Virus record (IMG/VR): IMGVR_UViG_3300037222_000159
Location: 1 to 22,913 of that record
Origin: a virus
DNA: 22,913 bases
Strand: one strand, 5' to 3'
Below, in pieces: positions 6,794 through 13,457 of the stretch; the stretch's first letter is position 1; every line of letters starts with the position of its first letter. The notes below the pieces were generated by a model. The model had not been told where the DNA came from, ran no database searches, and saw only the letters and a program-made list of their open reading frames with translations. The position numbers and the translations under genes are program-made.

Positions 6794-7722
6794 ATCCACA
6801 ATTCCCAGTTTATGTCCCTACGAAAGGCCGATGGGAAACTCGGCTGACTCTCAGCACTCTTGAACAGATCGGCGTTCCGTATAAAGCAGTTGTCGAAGCG
6901 CAAGAGTTCGACAACTATGCTCGTGCTGGTGTCAAGCCGGAGAACATGATCGTGCTTCCGCACCGCGACAAAGGCCTTGTTGTGACACGCAATTGGATTT
7001 GGGATCACGCGTGTGCGAGCGGCACTCCATACTTCTGGACATTCGACGACAACATCGACGGCTTCTACCGCCTGAATAACAATCTCAAGATCAAAGTGAA
7101 AGACGGCACGATTCTCCGCTGTGCTGAAGACTTCGTGCAGCGTTATGAGAACATTGCGATCGCCGGCTTCCACTATGCATTCTTCGCAAAGCGGAAAGTT
7201 GGACTGCCTCCGTTCATGTGGAATCGGCGTATCTACAGCAACATGTTTATCAAAGCGGATCTCAAAGAGAAAGACGACCGTCCGTTCCGCAATGAAGGCT
7301 TCTACAATGACGACACTGACCTCTGTATCAGAGTGATGAAGGACAAATGGAGCACGGTTCTGTTCTATGCCTTTCTGATCGGCAAGCGGCAAACAATGAC
7401 AGTCGGCGGTGGGATGACGCCGCATTATGTCGGAGACGGCCGCAGAAAAATGGCCGAAGAACTTGCTGCAAAGTTTCCTGGCCTTATTCGTGTTGAAAAG
7501 AAGTTTGCCAATCACGGAAGTCAGATGGATGCAGCACGCGCACCTGTTTATGCTGACGGACACATTGAGGAGAGCGATCGCGGCGCGCGCTGGCAGCACC
7601 AAGTCAAGTACACTCAGTTTGAAAAGAACTATCCGAAGCCGCGCACTGATGTTACAATTCAGCAAGGCATCAACAACTACGGAATGGTGCTTGAACAATC
7701 ACCGGAGTTTGAAAATCTATGA
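6790..7722 (+). CDS. TET-associated glycosyltransferase-like protein (copy 2)
   Basis: 310 aa, clearly a tandem paralogue of the preceding gene: the same VYVPTKGRW start, WTFDDNIDGFYRLNNN, and YNDDTDLCIRVMKDKW cluster, with long identical stretches. Differences: a short insertion (ADLKEKDDRP) before the RNEGFYNDD motif and a ~30-residue C-terminal insertion (SQMDAARAPVYADG). Conservation of all putative catalytic residues in both copies suggests two working enzymes. They could use different acceptors or add a second sugar. ATGA overlaps on both sides put it in one translational unit with GalE. Confidence 0.8.
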   Translation: MNPQFPVYVPTKGRWETRLTLSTLEQIGVPYKAVVEAQEFDNYARAGVKPENMIVLPHRDKGLVVTRNWIWDHACASGTPYFWTFDDNIDGFYRLNNNLKIKVKDGTILRCAEDFVQRYENIAIAGFHYAFFAKRKVGLPPFMWNRRIYSNMFIKADLKEKDDRPFRNEGFYNDDTDLCIRVMKDKWSTVLFYAFLIGKRQTMTVGGGMTPHYVGDGRRKMAEELAAKFPGLIRVEKKFANHGSQMDAARAPVYADGHIEESDRGARWQHQVKYTQFEKNYPKPRTDVTIQQGINNYGMVLEQSPEFENL

Positions 7723-8666
7723 GAGTCCTCGTGACAGGTGGTGCCGGATACATCGGAAGTCATGCCGCGCGTGCGCTGAAGAAAGCTGGCTTTGAAGTTG
7801 TCATTTACGACAACCTCTCAACAGGACACAGAAGCAATGCACGCGGCTTTGAGCTGTGCACAGGCGACATCAGTGACCGCTATACGCTCATGTCTGTGCT
7901 CAGTGATGTTGATGCTGTGATGCACTTTGCCGCCAGTGCTTATGTGGGTGAGTCTGTTACGAATCCGCGGAAGTATTTTGACAACAATGCGATTGCAGCA
8001 ATGACTTTGCTGAATGCTGTTACTGACAGCGGCATCAAGAAATTCGTGTTCTCATCGAGCTGCGCTGTGTACGGTGTGCCGCTGGCGTCAGAGCAGCCAA
8101 TCACTGAAGAGTGTCCGCGGATCCCAGTCAATCCGTACGGAGCATCAAAGCTGTTCTTTGAGAATGCTCTTGAAGCGTACAGCACAGCATACGGCTCGCG
8201 CTCTGTGAGTCTGCGATACTTCAATGCTGCCGGTGCTGACGAGAGCGGAGAGCTGCAAGAGAAGCACGATCCTGAAACACACCTGATTCCATTAGCATTC
8301 GCTGCTGCAAGAACAGGGCCGAGACTGCACGTGTACGGTGATGATTATCCGACACTAGATGGGACTTGCATCCGCGATTACGTTCATGTGAATGACATCG
8401 CTGATGCACATGTCCGTGCATTGCAGTATTTAGAAATCGGCGGTGAGACATCAGCAATGAACATCGGCTCAGGCCGTGCTACATCAGTTTTTGAAATCAT
8501 TCGAGCAGTTGCAGAGCACACACACCGCACTGTGCGGAGCACAATTGTTCCGCGTCGTAAAGGTGATCCACCGCAATTGATTGCGAGCTACGCGAAAGCG
8601 CGTACAATTCTTAGCTGGACACCGAAGCGAAATCTCAAAGACATCATAAGGACAGCAGCAGTATGA
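7719..8666 (+). CDS. galE: UDP-glucose 4-epimerase
   Basis: 315 aa, near full length for the family (about 320-340). Extended SDR features: GGAGYIGSH NAD-binding loop (7-15), CTGDISD, MHFAA, SSSCAVYG with the catalytic Ser (112-119), and YGASK with catalytic Tyr140 and Lys144. LRYFNAAGA, RDYVHVNDIADAH and NIGSGRATSV complete the pattern. The enzyme interconverts UDP-glucose and UDP-galactose (or the GlcNAc/GalNAc or uronic-acid forms). Directly after the two glycosyltransferases with an ATGA overlap, it probably supplies or tunes their donor. Confidence 0.9.
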   Translation: MRVLVTGGAGYIGSHAARALKKAGFEVVIYDNLSTGHRSNARGFELCTGDISDRYTLMSVLSDVDAVMHFAASAYVGESVTNPRKYFDNNAIAAMTLLNAVTDSGIKKFVFSSSCAVYGVPLASEQPITEECPRIPVNPYGASKLFFENALEAYSTAYGSRSVSLRYFNAAGADESGELQEKHDPETHLIPLAFAAARTGPRLHVYGDDYPTLDGTCIRDYVHVNDIADAHVRALQYLEIGGETSAMNIGSGRATSVFEIIRAVAEHTHRTVRSTIVPRRKGDPPQLIASYAKARTILSWTPKRNLKDIIRTAAV

Positions 8667-8953
8667 GCAATCACACTGACAGCACACTTGATTGGTATGT
8701 GGACTGGTTGAAAGAACGCAATCCTGAGTGGACTGATGCTCAGCGCCTCGAGGCTGCTACAGGCTTTGTTGCAGCTCAGCAGCCGCCGCAGAAGCCAGTA
8801 GAGATTGAAGAAGATGAAGAGCGCGGAGCAGTAGACGCTCGCAAAGCGGAAAGAGCAGAAGAGCGCCGCAACAGAAGCGTCTTGACTGGCGATGAACTGC
8901 TGAAGATTATCAACAGCACCGGTGAGGCATACCGCAAACTGAACGTGAGGTGA
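8663..8953 (+). CDS. Hypothetical protein, 96 aa
   Basis: Highly charged soluble protein: TLDWYVDWLKERNPEWTDAQRLEAATGF at the start, an acidic middle and an Arg/Glu-rich helix (ARKAERAEERRNR). ATGA overlap with galE. The helical N-terminal segment resembles small phage chaperone-like or regulatory proteins, but no family can be named. Confidence 0.6.
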   Translation: MSNHTDSTLDWYVDWLKERNPEWTDAQRLEAATGFVAAQQPPQKPVEIEEDEERGAVDARKAERAEERRNRSVLTGDELLKIINSTGEAYRKLNVR

Positions 8954-8957
8954 TGTG

Positions 8958-9509
8958 ATGGAAGACAATAGCGTATTTCAACCGTGGCTGACTACGATCT
9001 CACGGAAGATGCAGACAGTCATTGTCACCGGCCTTCGCGGATGTGACGGACTCACAAAGTTTGATCCGAGCAAGCACATCTCGCGCTCAATCAGAATGGC
9101 TGCATTGAAGAATGCGGACACAACGACAACGTACATGAAGCACGATCTTTTTGAAGAGCTGCTTGAAGCAAATAAGAAGTTCGTTGCGGACCTTGACCGC
9201 TATCCTGTGCACTTCGTTCTTCACATGATGCACGCGTGCGAGATTCTCGGATACAAGCATCCTGATCAGCACACACGCGATGTGTTCAGCGCTGTCTACT
9301 GCTCGCACTCCCAGTTGAAGGCAAAGTCCTCGACGGCCGCTTCACCAACATCGCATTCAAGCCGTACAAGACTTCTATTCTGTTCAAACCATCAGTCCTC
9401 TTCTGCGGCGATGTCACAGAGCAGTTCAACGGAAAGCTTGGCCCGCTTGTCATTACCTACCTCACGCAAGCATCCGGCAAGTATGATGGCATCGGCTGCC
9501 ATGAGCTAG
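8958..9509 (+). CDS. Phage conserved hypothetical protein, frameshifted 3' end
   Basis: Begins at ATG 8958 behind GAGGTGAT. The first ~112 residues (SRKMQTVIVTGLRGCDGLTK, LDRYPVHFVLHMMHACEILGYKHPD) match a recurrent phage protein I recall, which normally continues into an A-Y-x(n)-LHLxPE-x(n)-RL segment. Here the frame instead becomes Ser/Thr rich after about 9300 (SHSSRTRLLF...) and ends at 9509, the usual look of a wrong frame. The expected continuation, LALPVEGKVLDGRF, is found in the -1 frame. The annotated product is thus probably chimeric at its C-terminus. Family function unknown. Confidence 0.6.
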   Translation: MEDNSVFQPWLTTISRKMQTVIVTGLRGCDGLTKFDPSKHISRSIRMAALKNADTTTTYMKHDLFEELLEANKKFVADLDRYPVHFVLHMMHACEILGYKHPDQHTRDVFSAVYCSHSQLKAKSSTAASPTSHSSRTRLLFCSNHQSSSAAMSQSSSTESLARLSLPTSRKHPASMMASAAMS

Positions 9510-9538
9510 TCAGCGTCTTCAAAGTCTCTGCACGCTAG
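9266..9538 (+). pseudogene. -1 frame continuation of the broken gene
   Basis: After a TGA at 9263-9265 this frame is open to TAG 9536-9538 and reads LALPVEGKVLDGRFTNIAFKP...ELVSVFKVSAR. There is no ATG, GTG or TTG start in it, so it can only be made by frameshift from the 8958 frame or was detached by a mutation near 9297-9302. Loss of about 16 bases (or any 3n+1 deletion) would produce this geometry. The protein-like composition argues that it was coding until recently. Confidence 0.55.
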
Positions 9539-9546
9539 GAGTTGTG

Positions 9547-9780
9547 ATGCACTTCGCAAGTGTTCAAGACGGTACTGTCGCACTAGAGTGGTTGTTCGGC
9601 GGGATTGCTGTTGCTGGTGCATACTGCCTTGTCGTAGCGCCAGTGCTGTACATGCACCATCTGCATCGGCGCCCCAAGACACCGAAGCCAAACACACCGT
9701 CACCGTATGACCTTGCTGCTATGCGCAAAGAAAGCACTCGCCGCCGCTACAGTCTCCAATCACACCCTTTCAACAAATAA
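9547..9780 (+). CDS. Single-pass membrane protein, 77 aa
   Basis: TAGGAG precedes ATG 9547 (a GTG at 9544 is adjacent). One transmembrane segment at roughly residues 13-36 (ALEWLFGGIAVAGAYCLVVA), followed by a His/Arg/Lys/Pro-rich cytosolic tail (MHHLHRRPKTPKP). Function unknown. The first ATG is 8 bases after the stop of the frameshifted continuation at 9538. Confidence 0.6.
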   Translation: MHFASVQDGTVALEWLFGGIAVAGAYCLVVAPVLYMHHLHRRPKTPKPNTPSPYDLAAMRKESTRRRYSLQSHPFNK

Positions 9781-9788
9781 GGACAGCT

Positions 9789-9974
9789 ATGACATTCGAC
9801 AAACTGATTGAAGTCGCACTCGCAGCTCCTCCCGGAACTATCATGCACGCTACCGGATTCGGATGGCGTGAGAAGCTGGTGAAGACAGCAGACCTCAGCG
9901 ATGACACTTTTGATTTGCCGCGCGAGGAGTTTGAGCTAGTGACAGCTAACGGACTTCCACCGGCGGAGGCATAA
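9789..9974 (+). CDS. Small hypothetical protein, 61 aa
   Basis: AAGGAC precedes the ATG. MTFDKLIEVALAAPPGTIMHATGFGWREK...: small, acidic, mixed alpha/beta. Ends directly before the next ATG. No family is recognised. Confidence 0.55.
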   Translation: MTFDKLIEVALAAPPGTIMHATGFGWREKLVKTADLSDDTFDLPREEFELVTANGLPPAEA

Positions 9975-10220
9975 ATGCTAGTCGTGACTGCGGTGAACAC
10001 GACACACAAGCGGTGCAAGAATGGTACTGCGGCACTTGCTGACAAGGACGGACTGTCCGATTATGCAGTTGTTGCACGCATCAATGAGCGCATTTTCTGG
10101 AGTGGCGCAGTGAAGAAGCATCGTCGTGACTTTGGTGCTGCTGTGCTGCTGCGCCTCATCGCTGACAAAATGGAGAGCACACCGACTGACCAAGTGCAGC
10201 CGCTGACGCACATGCTATGA
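9975..10220 (+). CDS. Hypothetical protein, 81 aa
   Basis: GGCGGAGG lies 9 bases upstream, inside the previous gene. Beta-strand start (LVVTAVNTTHKR), then AVVARINERIFWSGAVKKHRRDFGAAVLLRLIADKM. Overlaps the next start in an ATGA-type junction. Function unknown. Confidence 0.6.
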   Translation: MLVVTAVNTTHKRCKNGTAALADKDGLSDYAVVARINERIFWSGAVKKHRRDFGAAVLLRLIADKMESTPTDQVQPLTHML

Positions 10221-10543
10221 GTGAAGAAGAGCAGCTTCTCGATGCACTGCACCGGATGAAGTTCCTGCAAGCTGATGCACAACGCTTGCACGATGCTGTG
10301 GTCGGTCAAGAGTTCCGCACAGAAGAGCAGTGCATTGAAATGGACATGCTGGCAAGCATCGGAGATGAGATTGGGGCAGAAGTTGAAAAGCTGACAACAC
10401 CGAAGCCGCCAGCTACAGTTTGCAGATACTGCGGAAAACCGTCACACCGCTCTCACGGATTGTGGTTGCATGTCAACAGTGAAGACTTTGCGAAATGTGG
10501 CTGCGCTGCAATCCCGCGTGGTGAACACTACGGACAAATATAA
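10217..10543 (+). CDS. Zinc-finger-like hypothetical protein, 108 aa
   Basis: The N-terminal 65 residues are helical and acidic (SEEEQLLDALHRMKFLQADAQR). The C-terminus holds VCRYCGKPSHRSHG and later KCGC, i.e. CxxC...CxC ligands of a small zinc module. The stop TAA shares its last A with the next ATG (TAATG). No family is recognised. Confidence 0.6.
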   Translation: MSEEEQLLDALHRMKFLQADAQRLHDAVVGQEFRTEEQCIEMDMLASIGDEIGAEVEKLTTPKPPATVCRYCGKPSHRSHGLWLHVNSEDFAKCGCAAIPRGEHYGQI

Positions 10544-10614
10544 TGGGACTCAAACCGCAGCGCATGGAGCACATCCTGTTCCGAAAATACTGGTCATGGG
10601 TGGTGAAGCGATGA
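10543..10614 (+). CDS. Very small coupled ORF, 23 aa
   Basis: Reads MGLKPQRMEHILFRKYWSWVVKR. Its start overlaps the previous stop by one base and its TGA overlaps the next ATG (ATGA), an arrangement that would carry ribosomes across the 68-base gap. The peptide is basic and aromatic. It may be a coupling ORF rather than a functional protein. Confidence 0.35.
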   Translation: MGLKPQRMEHILFRKYWSWVVKR

Positions 10615-10724
10615 GAGAATTTCTGCGAGGGATGTGGTACGGCATACTTGGAGCTGTCGGCGCTCTGCTGGCAATATATGCCGCCGGCGTCTGTGCACTG
10701 ATGCAGAAAGTCAAGCCGCTGTGA
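10611..10724 (+). CDS. Tiny single-pass membrane protein, 37 aa
   Basis: MREFLRGMWYGILGAVGALLAIYAAGVCALMQKVKPL: short basic N-terminus, about 22 hydrophobic residues, basic C-terminus. ATG 10611 is favoured by the ATGA overlap; ATG 10596 in the same frame is possible. The 3' end (10706-10724) is nearly identical to the end of the next gene. Confidence 0.45.
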   Translation: MREFLRGMWYGILGAVGALLAIYAAGVCALMQKVKPL

Positions 10725-10894
10725 GCACAGACAAAGAAGCATTTTTCTATTTCTTAGCGGTCCGAGTGCGGAACGGCGAAATCACTTTCAATCAAGGTGC
10801 AGAAATACTTGGTCACAGAATCAAACCGCGCCGCTTTTGCAGAGAATGCATCATGCACAGTCCGCACACTGAGCGGAAAGTCAAGTCGCTGTGA
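10706..10894 (+). repeat. Direct repeat of a gene end, 18/19 identical
   Basis: GAAAGTCAAGCCGCTGTGA at 10706-10724 recurs as GAAAGTCAAGTCGCTGTGA at 10876-10894. Each copy is the last few codons and stop of a small gene and also supplies the GTG start of the following one (CTGTGA). The copies bracket the 57-aa gene, consistent with tandem insertion or duplication by recombination at gene junctions. Confidence 0.5.
10721..10894 (+). CDS. Small hypothetical protein, 57 aa, GTG start
   Basis: Starts at GTG 10721 overlapping the previous TGA (GTGA). STDKEAFFYFLAVRVRNGEITFNQGAEILGH, then RRFCRECIMHSPHTERKVKSL. The early part could be a small helix-turn-helix-like fold and the CxxC a partial metal site; neither is firm. 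Stop overlaps the next GTG. Confidence 0.5.
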   Translation: MSTDKEAFFYFLAVRVRNGEITFNQGAEILGHRIKPRRFCRECIMHSPHTERKVKSL

Positions 10895-11085
10895 TAGTGC
10901 TCAATGTCATTGAAGCCGATCCGTCTTGCGGACTGTACTTGATGGGCGGACCGCGTACGCTGAAACTTTCTGACAGTGTAAAGTGCGAGAAATGGAGCGG
11001 CGGTCTTCAGCTCATTGACGGCAAGATGAAACACAGATTCAACAAAGTCGGTGACTACATCGGCAGCACGTTCTCCTCAAAGTGA
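10891..11085 (+). CDS. Small hypothetical protein, 64 aa, GTG start
   Basis: Starts at GTG 10891 in a GTGA overlap. MIVLNVIEADPSCGLYLMGGPRTLKLSDS... beta-rich, ends GDYIGSTFSSK. No family is recognised. The third consecutive gene in this run to use GTG at an overlapping stop follows. Confidence 0.55.
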   Translation: MIVLNVIEADPSCGLYLMGGPRTLKLSDSVKCEKWSGGLQLIDGKMKHRFNKVGDYIGSTFSSK

Positions 11086-11477
11086 TAAAACACGGCACAG
11101 CTCCGTTTCTGGAATGCAGCACAAAAGGTGACACGAGATTCAGTCCGTTTTTTGCTCACGTAAACGGCCGCAGTATTGAAGCGCAATATCAAGCCGCAAA
11201 AGTCTTCGAAAACGGTGACACAAATCTTCACTGGAAACTAGCAAAAGGCCGCAGAGCAATCAATCAAGAAGAAATCAGCATTCTGTATTCTAGAATGTGG
11301 AATCAGTACATCCTCGAAAATCCAGCACTTCTCACAGTGCTGACTTCTGCATCCGGATTATCTGACATTTTCGGACAAGCTGAAAGTCCGTGCCAGGCAA
11401 CTGAACTGTGGTGTATTCGTAATGCAGCTCTGCATATAGCGGACGCTGTAGCACAGCCGCTGCTCTTCACAAACTGA
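11082..11477 (+). CDS. Conserved hypothetical protein, 131 aa
   Basis: Starts at GTG 11082 (GTGA overlap). The sequence FLECSTKGDTRFSPFFAHVNGRSIEAQYQAAKVF, HWKLAKGRRAIN, LYSRMWNQYILENPALLTVL, LSDIFGQ and CQATELWCIRNA has the strong motif density of a conserved soluble family that I recall in phages and bacteria. The SIEAQYQAAK and AKGR segments are faintly like NADAR-type proteins (ADP-ribose chemistry), but I cannot confirm that relation. Last gene before a long non-coding interval. Confidence 0.65.
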   Translation: MIKHGTAPFLECSTKGDTRFSPFFAHVNGRSIEAQYQAAKVFENGDTNLHWKLAKGRRAINQEEISILYSRMWNQYILENPALLTVLTSASGLSDIFGQAESPCQATELWCIRNAALHIADAVAQPLLFTN

Positions 11478-11906
11478 ACAGCGTTACAGAGCACAGCGTC
11501 GGCAGAGCACCCCCAAAGGCGATAGAGCAAAGCGACAATACAAAAACAAGTAAACACACAAGCCAAGACTCAAGCAAGATCACAGCATTGACGCTAGTTC
11601 CGTGGCCCTCCTAGTTGTCCGTTATTTTGTCAATCCCAAGTTGTTGATAACACTGTGCCCAAGCGCCTTTGCGGCGAGCTGTTTGTCAGACTACCTGGCA
11701 CGGTGCGGTGAGCAGCAGCACTGCATTACCGCAGCTCATCCTGGCTCACCGCATGCTTCTACCACCCGGCTAATAGGACAGCACAGCAGCATGTCTGCAT
11801 AGGATCCTATTAGGCTGTGCAGATGTGCCACCCAAGTGCTGTAAAAAATACACTCTTCATTTACTGAATAGTAACTTTGTATTTTTTGCTGGTAAGCCCT
11901 TTTTGC
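11478..11906 (+). other. Long non-coding, hairpin-rich interval
   Basis: About 430 bases with no convincing ORF. It contains a possible promoter (TTGACG 11594, 18-base spacer), a perfect 10-bp stem TGCGGTGAGC (11704-11713)/GCTCACCGCA (11744-11753), a 9-bp stem CTAATAGGA (11770-11778)/TCCTATTAG (11805-11813) whose flanks GCACAGC (11781-11787) and GCTGTGC (11814-11820) can form a competing stem, and an A/T-rich repeat AAAAAATAC (11843-11851)/GTATTTTTT (11879-11887). This suggests a structured RNA and/or a transcription boundary before the HNH gene. Confidence 0.5.
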
Positions 11907-11935
11907 TTGACAATAGCGGCGATGCACTCTATCAT
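11907..11935 (+). promoter_or_regulatory. Strong sigma70 promoter of the HNH gene
   Basis: TTGACA (11907-11912), exactly 17 bases, TATCAT (11930-11935). Predicted start about 11942, one base before ATG 11943, so the HNH message should be leaderless. It is one of the closest matches to consensus in the window. Confidence 0.65.
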
Positions 11936-11942
11936 GTTGATT

Positions 11943-13457
11943 ATGCTTGAGCAGCCGTCACTTCCATTCATAAACTGTACAGAATCAACAGTTTCTGCGA
12001 ATATGTGCAGACACTGTCACATTCGTGCTACGGAAAATGGCTACAAAACTTGTCAGCATTGCAGAGATGCTGCTTATGCCGGGAAGTTACGGCTTCACGG
12101 CATACCTATACCGAAGCCAAAAGTTATACGTTCACTTTCTGAGCCGGTACTGTGCGCTTGCGGAAAACTGGCTAGTCAAAGAGCGCGGAAAAGGGCAAAC
12201 CAAGAAAAATATATAGTGTTTTCAACACAATGTTACAAGTGTAGCGGCCGCTGCTGCAAACAAAAGTCGTGTGCTTTCTGCGGAAACATATTCAATGGGC
12301 GCAAGAAAAAGCTGTACTGCTCACATAAGTGCAGACTTGCTGCTAGTGAACGAGATTCTGGGAAAATACGTTCACAAAACGGACGCTTGAGAAAACTGAC
12401 GGCTGTAAAATATTGCTCAGCTTGCGGTAAACAGATTTCAAGAGGCAGCAAATATTGCTCTGAGTGCGGACGTATTCACAAAATGAACGATACAGCAAAG
12501 AGACAGGCAGCGCCGAGAATCTGCAAGCTTTGCGGCCGGCCGTGGAAGCAAAAGACAAAAGCAGACTATAAGTTGCAACCGAACGGTCGCGCATGTTGTG
12601 GGCGGCAAGGAAAATACTGTCCTGCTTGCCTGCAAATTCAGAACGGCATTCTCAAGTACGGAAATGAGTGGGAACCGGTTGATAGGATTGCTGTTTTCGA
12701 GCGAGACAATTGGCATTGCGGTATTTGCGGCATTGAGACTCCGCGTTCACTTTGCGGAACAGGATTACCGAATGAGCCCACACTAGAGCATATTCTACCG
12801 CAAGTGCTCGGCGGCGCACACAGCTACAAGAACTGCGGACTATCTTGCAGAGACTGCAACAGCAAGAAGCGTGACAAGATAGAGCTAGAACCGCGTCTCA
12901 AAGGAGTGACAGACTACTCGCCGTACAAAGTAGCAAAGTTCAGAGCACAGCAGCAAGACCAGCAGCAAGCCTTGTGTGCTTGCGGCTGCGGTGAATACTT
13001 CATGCCGAAGCTCGGCAACAAGACGGGGTGCAAGCACGGACACTGGTACATGACAGAGGCGGGGCAACAGCACATAGCAGAGATGTCAGTAAGTGAACAG
13101 CACCGCCGCATTAGCATTAGCACAGTGACTATCCCTTTCGGGCGCTCTGGCAAGAGAATCAAAGACTTAACTGCTGAAGAGCATAAAGATTACATGTCTT
13201 GTTACAAGAAGCTGTATGTGCCGCTAGAGGTAGACCCAAACTCAAGACTAGGCAAGATACAGAAGGCTATGCATGACAGCCAGGAGCGGCTACAGAGCAA
13301 GGCGGTAGAGCAGAGCACTGCAAAGCATAGACAACCTATCAAGAGAGCTAGGACAGCCGCACAGATGAGAGTAGCAGACCACACAGCCCTATACCAGTCT
13401 GGCTTGTGTGCCTCTGAGTTCGTGAAACAATCATTGCTGTCCCCTCTGCCCTCATAG
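11943..13457 (+). CDS. HNH endonuclease with multiple zinc fingers
   Basis: 504 aa from ATG 11943; the frame is open to 11877 but that start lies upstream of the promoter. The N-terminal ~240 residues hold a series of Cys pairs (CRHC/CQHC, LCACG, CYKCSGRCC, CAFCG/CSHKC, CSACG/CSECG, CKLCG, CPAC). The nuclease core at about residues 250-315 reads VFERDNWHCGICG, EHILPQVLGGAHSYKNCGLSCRDCNSKKRD, a classic ββα-metal HNH with His-His/Asn. A CACGCGEYF module follows, then a basic tail. HNH genes beside small terminases can assist packaging in HK97-type phages; the size and zinc array instead suggest a homing-type enzyme. It is flanked by non-coding DNA on both sides. Confidence 0.85.
   Translation: MLEQPSLPFINCTESTVSANMCRHCHIRATENGYKTCQHCRDAAYAGKLRLHGIPIPKPKVIRSLSEPVLCACGKLASQRARKRANQEKYIVFSTQCYKCSGRCCKQKSCAFCGNIFNGRKKKLYCSHKCRLAASERDSGKIRSQNGRLRKLTAVKYCSACGKQISRGSKYCSECGRIHKMNDTAKRQAAPRICKLCGRPWKQKTKADYKLQPNGRACCGRQGKYCPACLQIQNGILKYGNEWEPVDRIAVFERDNWHCGICGIETPRSLCGTGLPNEPTLEHILPQVLGGAHSYKNCGLSCRDCNSKKRDKIELEPRLKGVTDYSPYKVAKFRAQQQDQQQALCACGCGEYFMPKLGNKTGCKHGHWYMTEAGQQHIAEMSVSEQHRRISISTVTIPFGRSGKRIKDLTAEEHKDYMSCYKKLYVPLEVDPNSRLGKIQKAMHDSQERLQSKAVEQSTAKHRQPIKRARTAAQMRVADHTALYQSGLCASEFVKQSLLSPLPS

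Noticed and set aside
6679-7698. Long minus-strand open frame (339 codons) opposite the second glycosyltransferase
   Set aside because: It mirrors a strongly conserved plus-strand enzyme; there is no ribosome site or promoter and the composition is that of an antisense shadow.
9266-9310. Programmed -1 ribosomal frameshift in the 8958 gene
   Set aside because: No X-XXY-YYZ slippery heptamer with following pseudoknot could be found near the junction; mutation is simpler.
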